Part shown: positions 1-6,267 of the stretch, one piece after another
Layout of the letters: the number at the start of each line of letters is the position of its first letter
Numbering within the stretch: the first letter of the stretch is position 1
NCBI GenBank assembly: GCA_945876405.1
Contig: CAMCOJ010000099.1
Span: 1-7,426, forward strand
Direction of reading: 5' to 3'
Origin: an uncultured Ruminococcus sp.
GTDB lineage: Bacteria > Bacillota > Clostridia > Oscillospirales > Ruminococcaceae
Length of the DNA: 7,426 nucleotides
Notes under the pieces: model-generated
The model's input: the letters and a program-made list of their open reading frames with translations, nothing else
Database searches by the model: none
Told to the model about the DNA's origin: nothing
Program-made: the position numbers and the translations under genes

Positions 1-43
1 ACAAGGAGTATCGTCGGCAGCGTCAGATGTGTATAAGAGACAG
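1..43 (+). other. Untrimmed Illumina Nextera i5-side adapter (sequencing artefact)
   Basis: Bases 25-43 read AGATGTGTATAAGAGACAG, the 19-bp Tn5 mosaic end used in Nextera libraries. Bases 11-24 read TCGTCGGCAGCGTC, the rest of the Nextera Read 1 adapter. The eight bases before that, AAGGAGTA (3-10), equal the i5 index known as S507/N507, and AC (1-2) fits the end of the P5 oligo that precedes the index. This order (P5 end, index, adapter, mosaic end, insert) is exactly the library structure, so the stretch is synthetic. It should not be read as a Tn5 transposon end in the organism. Genomic sequence begins at about base 44. Confidence 0.98.
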
Positions 44-61
44 TTCTCATACTCTCTGACA

Positions 62-97
62 AAAAAATGACTCCGCCACACGACGGAGTCATTTTTT
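62..97 (-). terminator. Intrinsic terminator after the putative anti-sigma gene, probably bidirectional
   Basis: Bases 62-75 and 84-97 are perfect 14-bp inverted repeats (AAAAAATGACTCCG and its complement) around an 8-nt loop. The core is a 7-bp GACTCCG/CGGAGTC stem. On the minus strand the stem is followed by a run of seven T, the classic Rho-independent form. The flanking A-run makes it equally able to stop transcription arriving on the plus strand from the left. Its minus-strand left arm begins inside the TAA stop codon of the upstream gene (96-98), so the two are tightly packed. Confidence 0.92.
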
Positions 98-1325
98 ATA
101 TGCTGAAAATCATATCAATTAAATCACATAACTCATATCCTCTGAACATTATTCTGTAATACAGACCGTTTTTAAAGAAAGTACAGTATGAGTTTGAAAA
201 TAGATTTGATACTCCAAAACAGTATTCTGTTCCGTTTACATATGTGTAAACAGGCTCTTCATAAACGGGAACAAAACCAAGTGTATCAGGACGTGATGGT
301 GATACTGAAAAAAGAATATAAGAATCCTGTCCAACCACCGGCTTCCTGGTTGTACCTATGGACATACAGAAGCCTCTGTCAAAACTGCTGTCCCAGGCGT
401 TTGCATAACTGTAGTTTAACTGGCTCATTGAAAGAGCACTTTCAGGGATAAATCCCTTTCCGAGAACTTCTTCGGCCTTTGACAATTCAACCCTCTCTTC
501 TTCTGTCACAGAAACCCCATAGCAGTATACAGCGTAGTTTATATATATTTCATATCCGTTTATATACTCTGTATACCATCCGCCTTCATCAGGATTTCCA
601 GATTCTCCGCTGGATCCCGAATTTATCGGATCATCCACTATACCGGCAGGTTCAGAAGACATCATGGTCGAGACCGGTTTTTCATAGTCCGGCGTTATGG
701 TTACACACTCTTGCATTCCTGTCGTACAGCATGTGGTGGTCTCAGGTTCACAGATATCCGGAGGCAGGGTATTGTCTTTATCTTCCGGCAGAGTTGTTGT
801 TTCCGGAGTTTCCGAAACGCTTTCAGTCACATCATTTTTTTCGGAGGATGTCACTCCGACTGATTCTGTAAATACAGGCTCAGATGTGGTTTTATGTGCA
901 TTTGTAACCTCGTATGCAGAGGAAACTGTACCTGTGGAAACCGGAACTTCATGCTGAACTGATGATATCAGTGTATCAGTATATTCAAAGGGGGTATCAG
1001 TACTGAGTTCAGTGAATACAACAGAGTGAGTATGTGAACCGGTACATTCTGATGTGCATATTGTTGTGCTAAGTGTTTCAGAAGAATTTTCGGCTGCCGG
1101 AAGATTATCCGGATTGCTGTTTCCGATATCTTTTATATCAGGTGAAAAAATAACAGCAGATACAGCAGCGGCGGTGCACGCAGCAAGTGCGACCCAGATT
1201 CTGAAATCAAACTTCTTTGGTTCGCTTACAACTTCAAGTTCTCTGTACATTTTAGCCAGTGTGTCTTCAGTAAGCTTTTTTTCCGGAGAAATATTATCAA
1301 AATATTTTTTGTATCTGTCATTCAT
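96..1325 (-). CDS. Single-pass membrane protein, putative anti-sigma factor/sensor paired with the ECF sigma factor
   Basis: This 409-residue protein is probably the anti-sigma partner of the upstream ECF factor; that role is inferred from context. Residues 1-42 are charged and presumably cytoplasmic, where a sigma factor could be held. Residues 43-60 (IWVALAACTAAAVSAVIF) form one membrane helix, with no cleavable signal peptide evident. Residues 62-250 are a low-complexity stretch rich in Ser, Thr, Glu and Pro with short PETTT repeats, probably an extended, exported linker. Residues 250-409 look folded and aromatic-rich, and end in a Tyr-rich strand followed by a LIDMI helix. That ending resembles DUF4367-type domains found in similar Firmicute proteins, but this is a memory-based comparison. 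The outer part carries many Cys (90, 94, 192, 199, 200, 207, 268, 320, 369, 381), unusual for an exported segment. The start ATG overlaps the sigma stop by 8 nt, with AAAGGAG 9 nt upstream. No zinc-binding HxxxCxxC anti-sigma motif is seen near the N-terminus. It could instead be an unrelated surface protein. Confidence 0.8.
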   Translation of the reverse strand: MNDRYKKYFDNISPEKKLTEDTLAKMYRELEVVSEPKKFDFRIWVALAACTAAAVSAVIFSPDIKDIGNSNPDNLPAAENSSETLSTTICTSECTGSHTHSVVFTELSTDTPFEYTDTLISSVQHEVPVSTGTVSSAYEVTNAHKTTSEPVFTESVGVTSSEKNDVTESVSETPETTTLPEDKDNTLPPDICEPETTTCCTTGMQECVTITPDYEKPVSTMMSSEPAGIVDDPINSGSSGESGNPDEGGWYTEYINGYEIYINYAVYCYGVSVTEEERVELSKAEEVLGKGFIPESALSMSQLNYSYANAWDSSFDRGFCMSIGTTRKPVVGQDSYILFSVSPSRPDTLGFVPVYEEPVYTYVNGTEYCFGVSNLFSNSYCTFFKNGLYYRIMFRGYELCDLIDMIFSI

Positions 1326-1830
1326 CCAGGTAATCTCCTTTCAGTATTTCTTTGAGCTTTGCCCGTGCGCGTGTAAGTTTGGTTCTTACTGTGGAGCTTT
1401 TTTCCTCAAGGATAACAGCTATTTCTTCAGTGGAATACTGCTCATAGTAGTACAGATGAATAATGCTTCTGTACTTTTGCGGGAGCTTCATAAGTACATT
1501 GTGCAGATCAAATCCACTGTCGGAAAATGAGTCAAATTCATCGGTAATATTGTCATTAAGTTCGGTTGTACGCCTGAACCATGCAGATGTGCACAGTGTC
1601 TTGCAGCAGTTTATAGTAACACGTATAAGCCACGCTTTGATATGCTCGTCACTCTCAAATGCTGCCCCTTTTTTTATTTCTTTTATGTATCTGAGAAATA
1701 CCTCCTGATATACGTCATCAGCATCGCTCCTTGACTTCATATTGGATACTGCAAGTCTGTATACCATGTCAGAATACTGCTTTATTATCTGTTCGGCATC
1801 ATCCTGAATTGTTGCAGGTCCGGTCAGCAT
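1318..1830 (-). CDS. ECF-type RNA polymerase sigma-70 family factor
   Basis: This small sigma factor directs RNA polymerase to a dedicated promoter set, probably in response to a surface signal relayed by the next gene. From the chosen start it has 170 residues, normal for the ECF group, which keeps only regions 2 and 4. Region 2 covers about residues 19-84: DMVYRLA, then SDADDVYQEVFLRY (core RNA polymerase binding), then HIKAWLIRVTINCCK (the -10 recognition helix). Region 4 covers about 110-164: LPQKYRSIIHLYYYEQYSTEEIAVIL, then STVRTKLTRARAKLKEIL, a helix-turn-helix for the -35 element. An ATG at 1848 would give 176 residues. The ATG at 1830 is preferred because AAGGGAG lies 8 nt before it, whereas the upstream ATG has only a weak AGAAAG. 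The stop overlaps the next start (ATGAATGA), suggesting translational coupling. Autoregulation is typical of the family, but its target promoter motif cannot be read from this window. The family call is firm; the ECF subgroup is unknown. Confidence 0.93.
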   Translation of the reverse strand: MLTGPATIQDDAEQIIKQYSDMVYRLAVSNMKSRSDADDVYQEVFLRYIKEIKKGAAFESDEHIKAWLIRVTINCCKTLCTSAWFRRTTELNDNITDEFDSFSDSGFDLHNVLMKLPQKYRSIIHLYYYEQYSTEEIAVILEEKSSTVRTKLTRARAKLKEILKGDYLDE

Positions 1831-1838
1831 TCTCTCCG

Positions 1839-1845
1839 CTCCCTT
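1839..1845 (-). promoter_or_regulatory. Ribosome binding site deciding the sigma factor start
   Basis: On the minus strand AAGGGAG is followed by 8 nt and then the ATG at 1830, which is ideal spacing. It lies inside the six codons that would precede this ATG if translation began at 1848, so it argues for the shorter protein. Confidence 0.75.
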
Positions 1846-1859
1846 CATATATAATACTT

Positions 1860-1889
1860 TCTATAGTGTCTTTTCGCTACACTTGTCCT
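1860..1889 (-). promoter_or_regulatory. Possible promoter of the sigma/anti-sigma operon
   Basis: On the minus strand AGGACA (1889-1884, 4 of 6 matches to TTGACA) is separated by 18 nt from TATAGA (1865-1860). This would start transcription near 1853, just ahead of the preferred start and its ribosome site. The AGGACA box directly abuts the U-tract of the parC terminator. A short inverted repeat (AGTGT, 9 nt, ACACT; 1865-1883) lies in the spacer and could bind a regulator, but 5-bp arms may be chance. An ECF-type autoregulated promoter in the same gap is an alternative. Confidence 0.4.
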
Positions 1890-1926
1890 AAAAAAAACGC
1901 AGCAAAACATTACCTGGTTTTGCTGC
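1890..1926 (-). terminator. Intrinsic terminator of the prmA-parE-parC operon
   Basis: Bases 1899-1908 (GCAGCAAAAC) and 1917-1926 (GTTTTGCTGC) form a perfect 10-bp stem with an 8-nt loop. Read on the minus strand, the stem is followed by CG... and then an eight-T run (1897-1890), the expected arrangement for leftward transcription leaving parC. On the plus strand there is no T-run, so it acts in one direction. It sits about 70 nt beyond the parC stop. Confidence 0.88.
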
Positions 1927-1934
1927 TGCGAAGG

Positions 1935-1959
1935 TGCAGGGCGACCGCAAAGCCCTGCA
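1935..1959. repeat. GC-rich stem-loop between parC and its terminator
   Basis: TGCAGGGC (1935-1942) and GCCCTGCA (1952-1959) form a perfect 8-bp GC-rich stem with the 9-nt loop GACCGCAAA. On the minus strand a T-run precedes the hairpin and none follows it, so it is not by itself a normal leftward terminator. On the plus strand it is followed by an A-run. It may protect the 3' end of the operon mRNA or be one copy of a short dispersed palindromic repeat; only one copy is seen here. Confidence 0.6.
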
Positions 1960-1996
1960 AAAAAACAAAACAAATTTCAGTAATCAAAATCTTAAT

Positions 1997-4231
1997 CTAA
2001 AACTCCAGCTGCCCCGGAATTCCCGACTTGTCCTTAACCGCACTACCCGCAGACGGCACCGACTTAACCCTTATCTTCTCATACCTATCCTTATCTTCCT
2101 CCGTAACTACAAACGCATTCGTAACTACAGCTCCTGAGCGAAGCGTCATCACCTGTACGCCCTGGGTATCACGGGTAGTCTTTGGAAGAATAAGACCGCT
2201 GTCAAATACAAGCGCCTTACCAGCTGAAGAAACTACTGCTATATCACAGCTCTCATCAGCGAGGAATACTGCCACAAGCGGTGACTTTCCTGAATACGCC
2301 TTTGACAGCTTCTTTCTGTTTGTCCTGGTTTCATATTCCTTAAGAGCAACCTTTGCAATCTTTCCGTTTTCAAAAACAAAGTACATGTATCCGCTGTAGT
2401 CCGTTGTTGAAATCATCCTTACAACATTTTCATCCTGATCAAAAGCGAGCTTTGCAGGAACATAGTCACCCATTACGCTTGCCTTTGTATCGTCAAATGC
2501 ACTTGCCCTCGTCTTGTACACCTGCTGCATATTTGTAAAGAACAGAAGCTCCGTTTTGTTGGTTGCCTCGATATGTGAAACAACCCTGTCTCCGTCCTTA
2601 AGCTTGTGATCACCACTCATTCTGAATGACTGAGGTGTAATCTTCTTGAAGTATCCGCTCTCTGTAAGGAAGAGATTTACCGGATAGTCAGGAATATCAT
2701 CCTCAACATCATCAGTTTCGATTTCATCATCGTAGATAATCTCAGTTTTTCTCGGCTTTTTATACTTTTTGATTACATCCTTAAGCTCGCTGATAATTAT
2801 TTTTTCGATTTTCTTCTGGTCAGCAAGAACGCCTTCCATCTCTGCAATGTCATCTCTGAGCCTGTCAGTTTCCTCAACTCTGTTGAGAATGTACTCCTCA
2901 TTGAGATGACGGAGCTTTATCTCCGCAACGAAGTCAGCCTGAATCTCATCTATGCCAAAACCTATCATGAGGTTAGGAATAACATCAGCTTCCTCTTTGG
3001 TTTCTCTGATTATTTTGATTGCCTTGTCTATATCAAGAAGGATTTTTCTTAAGCCCTCAAGAAGGTGAAGCTTTTCCTTCTTCTTGTTAAGATCGAAGTA
3101 TACTCTCCTCTTGATACATTCTTTTCTGAATGCTGTCCATTCGGTAAGAATCTCGCCGACACCCATAACCTTCGGATTTCCTGCTATGAGAATATTGAAG
3201 TTACATGAGTAGTTGTCCTGAAGCGGAGTAAGGCGGAACAGCTTCTGCATGAGCTTGTCAGGGTCAGTTCCCCTCTTCAGATCGATGGCAAGTTTAAGGC
3301 CGCTGAGGTCCGTTTCATCACGAAGATATGAAACCTCGCGTATTTTGTTGAGCTTAATGAGTTCGATAATCTTGTCCATTATAGCTTCAACAGTGGTGGT
3401 GTACGGAATCTCCGTTACCTCAATACAGTTTGCCGCCCTGTCATAGTTATACTTTGCACGGATTTTGAACGATCCGCGTCCTGTTCTGTACACCTTTGAA
3501 AGTTCAGCTTCATTGTATATGAAATATCCGCCTCCCGGAAAATCAGGTCCCTTAAGCGTGGAGAGAATATCGTGTTCCGGATTCTTCATAAGTGCTATGC
3601 AGGTTTCGCATACTTCCTCAAGGTTGAAAGGACAGACACTGCTTGCCATGGATACTGCGATACCTACATTGGAGTTTACAAGTACCGACGGAAATGTTGC
3701 CGGAAACAGAGTAGGCTCCGTCATCGTATTGTCATAGTTAGGTACGAAATCAACCGTATCCTTGTCAATATCGCGGAACATCTCCGCACAGATAGGATCA
3801 AGCTTTACTTCTGTATATCTTGAAGCGGCATATGCCATATCCCTTGAATATGACTTGCCGAAGTTTCCCTTTGAATCAATATACGGGTGAAGAAGAGTTT
3901 CATTTCCCCGTGAGAGACGTACAAGTGTTTCATAGATTGCACCGTCACCGTGCGGGTTAAGACGCATGGTCTGGCCTACAACATTGGCCGACTTTGTGCG
4001 GGCACCTGTAAGAAGACCCATCTTGTACATTGTATATAGCAGCTTTCTGTGTGAAGGCTTGAAACCGTCTATCTCAGGAAGAGCACGTGAGATAATTACA
4101 CTCATTGCGTAAGGCATGTAGTTCTTCTCAAGTGTTTCAGTGATTTTCTCCTGAACAACGATTCCGGCACCTTCTATATATGCATTTGGAATTGGTTTTA
4201 TCTTTTTTTCTTTAATCGGTTTCTTTGGCAT
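1997..4231 (-). CDS. parC: Type IIA DNA topoisomerase subunit A, topoisomerase IV-like (ParC-like)
   Basis: This is the DNA-cleaving subunit of an ATP-dependent type II topoisomerase, which cuts both strands through a tyrosine link and passes another duplex through. It has 744 residues, close to ParC length and shorter than most GyrA. After a basic tail (1-15), the winged-helix breakage domain begins near residue 30. It contains DGFKPSHRKLLYTMYKMG (55-72), the NPHGDGAIYE quinolone-region motif (92-101), GNFG (122-125) and SRYTE, with catalytic Tyr139 beside Arg138. Residues 363-495 form the coiled-coil C-gate, including GFGIDEIQADFVAEIKLRHL. An acidic linker (499-513) precedes a shortened beta-pinwheel C-terminal domain (514-744) without a recognisable QRRGGKG GyrA box. 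The absence of that box, its length and its neighbours favour topoisomerase IV over gyrase. Compared with classical sequences there are two extra residues between GNFG and RYTE, and Gly97 replaces the usual Ser. It starts 26 nt after parE, with GAGGT 8 nt before the ATG. Family certain; topo IV versus gyrase paralogue inferred. Confidence 0.9.
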   Translation of the reverse strand: MPKKPIKEKKIKPIPNAYIEGAGIVVQEKITETLEKNYMPYAMSVIISRALPEIDGFKPSHRKLLYTMYKMGLLTGARTKSANVVGQTMRLNPHGDGAIYETLVRLSRGNETLLHPYIDSKGNFGKSYSRDMAYAASRYTEVKLDPICAEMFRDIDKDTVDFVPNYDNTMTEPTLFPATFPSVLVNSNVGIAVSMASSVCPFNLEEVCETCIALMKNPEHDILSTLKGPDFPGGGYFIYNEAELSKVYRTGRGSFKIRAKYNYDRAANCIEVTEIPYTTTVEAIMDKIIELIKLNKIREVSYLRDETDLSGLKLAIDLKRGTDPDKLMQKLFRLTPLQDNYSCNFNILIAGNPKVMGVGEILTEWTAFRKECIKRRVYFDLNKKKEKLHLLEGLRKILLDIDKAIKIIRETKEEADVIPNLMIGFGIDEIQADFVAEIKLRHLNEEYILNRVEETDRLRDDIAEMEGVLADQKKIEKIIISELKDVIKKYKKPRKTEIIYDDEIETDDVEDDIPDYPVNLFLTESGYFKKITPQSFRMSGDHKLKDGDRVVSHIEATNKTELLFFTNMQQVYKTRASAFDDTKASVMGDYVPAKLAFDQDENVVRMISTTDYSGYMYFVFENGKIAKVALKEYETRTNRKKLSKAYSGKSPLVAVFLADESCDIAVVSSAGKALVFDSGLILPKTTRDTQGVQVMTLRSGAVVTNAFVVTEEDKDRYEKIRVKSVPSAGSAVKDKSGIPGQLEF

Positions 4232-4257
4232 TTTCTTACCTCGTCATGTCTGTCTTT

Positions 4258-6240
4258 TTATGAGATATCTGCCATATCAAGATAATCTCCGCCGTATTCT
4301 GAGATAAAATCCTTTCGGCCCTGGAGATTATCGCCAAGGAGCAGATCGAACATATTTGCTGTGGCTTCAACATCATCTTTTGTAACTTTGATAAGCCTTC
4401 TCGTATTTGGGTTCATAGTCGTAAGCGCCATCATCTCCGGTTCGTTCTCACCAAGACCTTTTGATCTCTGAAGAGTGTACTTCTGGTCCCCGATTTTTTC
4501 AAGAATCTTTGTCTTTTCCTTCTCGGTATATGCAAAGTATGTCTTGTTCTTTGTGGTGATCTCGAAAAGAGGCGATTCTGCGATGTACACATATCCTTCA
4601 TCTATAAGTGTAGGAGTAAGTCTGTATATCATTGTGAGAATGAGTGTTCTTATCTGGAAACCGTCAACATCGGCATCCGTACAGATGACTACTTTGTTCC
4701 ATCTGAGATTTTCAAGGCTGAATGAAGAGAGATCCCTGTTTGCCTTTGTGCTCACTTCCACGCCGCAGCCAAGCACTTTTATAATATCCGTTATGATTTC
4801 ATTTTTAAATATCTTGCTGTAATCTGCCTTAAGACAGTTAAGTATCTTGCCTCTTACAGGGATAATAGCCTGAAATTCTGCTTCGCGGGCAAGCTTTACA
4901 GCACCAAGAGCAGAGTCACCTTCCACGATGTACAGCTCTCTCCTGGAAACATCCTTGGTTCTGCAGTCGACAAATTTCTGAACCATATTGGAAAGGTCGA
5001 TGGTTCCGGCAAGCTTTTTCTTTATGTTAAGACGTGTCTTTTCGGCATTTTCACGGCTTCTCTTGTTAATCATAATCTGCTCTGATATCTTCAGTGCCTC
5101 ATCAGGATTTTCAAGGAAATATACTTCCAGCTGATGCTTGAGAAATTCAGTCATCGCTTCATAGATAAACTTGTTGGTTATAGCCTTCTTGGTCTGGTTT
5201 TCATATGAAGTCTGGGTTGAGAATGATGAGGAAACAAGTACGAGACATTCTTCTATATCAGCGAAGGTAATCTTTCCTTCGTTCTTAAGGTATTTTCCGT
5301 TCTGCTTAAGGTATGAATCGATCTGAGAAACAAAAGCCTGCTTAACAGCCTTTTCAGGTGAGCCTCCGTATTCAAGGAAACTTGAGTTGTGATAGTACTC
5401 GAGCTTCTTTACCTTGTTGGAGAAAGTGAAGGCTACTGAAAGTTTTACCTTGTAGTCAGGCTTGTCCGCCCTGTCACGTCCGGTTCTCTCACACTGCCAG
5501 TACTGAATGCCTGTAAGAGCATCATCCCCGGCGATTTCCTTAAGATAATCCGTTATTCCGTTCTCGTAAATAAACTGTTCCTCAGAAAATGTTCCTTCTT
5601 CATTTTCTGTACGGAAGATGAAAAGAAGATTTGGGTTTACCACAGCCTGTCTTCTGAGTACATCACGGAAATACTCATCGGAAACATCAATCTCCGTAAA
5701 TACATCAAGGTCAGGTCTCCATCTGGTCTTTGTTCCTGTTTTGCCCGCTTTGCAGCGTTCCTTCGTAAGACCGCCGACGTTCTCGCCCTTCTCAAAATGA
5801 AGTGTATACCGGTACCCGTCACGTACAACTTCAACGTCCATAAACTCGGAAGAAAACTGTGTTGCACAGAGACCAAGACCGTTCAGACCGAGTGAATACT
5901 CGTACGACTCGCCTTCAGCATCATACTTTCCTCCGGCATAAAGTTCGCAGTAAACAAGTTCCCAGTTGTATCTGTCCTCTGTTTTATTGTAGTCAACAGG
6001 ACAGCCGCGTCCGAAATCCTCTACTTCAAAAATATTGTCCCTGTACTTTGTGATAATAATCTTTTCCCCGAATCCGGCACGAGCCTCATCAATGGAGTTT
6101 GATATTATCTCAAATACTGAATGTTCACATCCGTCTATTCCGTCAGAGCCGAAAATAACCGCAGGGCGCTTTCTGACTTTGTCAGCGCCCTTGAGCATAG
6201 TAATACTGTCATTTCCGTAATCAGCCGTTTTTTTTGACAT
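4258..6240 (-). CDS. parE: Type IIA DNA topoisomerase subunit B, topoisomerase IV-like (ParE-like), divergent ATPase motifs
   Basis: This is the ATPase and TOPRIM subunit that partners the downstream A subunit in an A2B2 enzyme. Its 660 residues match ParE or a Gram-positive GyrB without the large proteobacterial insert. The GHKL ATPase domain shows EIISNSIDEA (44-53; Glu44 is the likely catalytic base and Asn48 a Mg ligand), EDFGRGCPVD (74-83), YAGGKYD (101-107), the ATP lid LGLNGLG (117-123), GTKTRWRPD (169-177) and the transducer QTK loop (349-351). The TOPRIM domain shows IVEGDSALGAVKLAR (438-452, metal-binding Glu440), PVRGKILN (461-468) and TDADVDG (521-527). The tail has RSKGLGENEPE (592-602). 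Several motifs differ from the norm: the usual PGMYIG after VRKRP is AVIFG, GGLHGVG is LGLNGLG, and EGDSAGGSAKQGR is EGDSALGAVKLAR. All catalytic acids remain, so activity is expected. GGAGG lies 6 nt before the ATG, and the gene follows prmA by 27 nt. No dnaA, recF or other origin gene is near, which favours ParE over the primary GyrB. Confidence 0.9.
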   Translation of the reverse strand: MSKKTADYGNDSITMLKGADKVRKRPAVIFGSDGIDGCEHSVFEIISNSIDEARAGFGEKIIITKYRDNIFEVEDFGRGCPVDYNKTEDRYNWELVYCELYAGGKYDAEGESYEYSLGLNGLGLCATQFSSEFMDVEVVRDGYRYTLHFEKGENVGGLTKERCKAGKTGTKTRWRPDLDVFTEIDVSDEYFRDVLRRQAVVNPNLLFIFRTENEEGTFSEEQFIYENGITDYLKEIAGDDALTGIQYWQCERTGRDRADKPDYKVKLSVAFTFSNKVKKLEYYHNSSFLEYGGSPEKAVKQAFVSQIDSYLKQNGKYLKNEGKITFADIEECLVLVSSSFSTQTSYENQTKKAITNKFIYEAMTEFLKHQLEVYFLENPDEALKISEQIMINKRSRENAEKTRLNIKKKLAGTIDLSNMVQKFVDCRTKDVSRRELYIVEGDSALGAVKLAREAEFQAIIPVRGKILNCLKADYSKIFKNEIITDIIKVLGCGVEVSTKANRDLSSFSLENLRWNKVVICTDADVDGFQIRTLILTMIYRLTPTLIDEGYVYIAESPLFEITTKNKTYFAYTEKEKTKILEKIGDQKYTLQRSKGLGENEPEMMALTTMNPNTRRLIKVTKDDVEATANMFDLLLGDNLQGRKDFISEYGGDYLDMADIS

Positions 6241-6267
6241 TTTATACCTCCGTTGATTCAGATAATA

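Noticed and set aside
25..43. Tn5 mosaic end suggesting a transposon insertion
   Set aside because: It is preceded by the exact Nextera adapter and a known i5 index, and no transposase or resistance gene follows. It is a library artefact.
1054..1530. 158-codon plus-strand open frame with hydrophobic segments
   Set aside because: It is antisense to the sigma factor and its membrane partner, and its hydrophobic stretches mirror the complementary codons of the real proteins.
1865..1883. AGTGT-N9-ACACT inverted repeat as an operator for the sigma operon
   Set aside because: Five-bp arms in AT-rich DNA occur often by chance, and no second copy was noticed at another promoter in the window.
4231..4260. 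Possible fused or frameshifted parE-parC gene
   Set aside because: A clean TAA, a 26-nt gap and a separate ribosome site before the parC ATG show two independent genes, and both have full-length domain sets.
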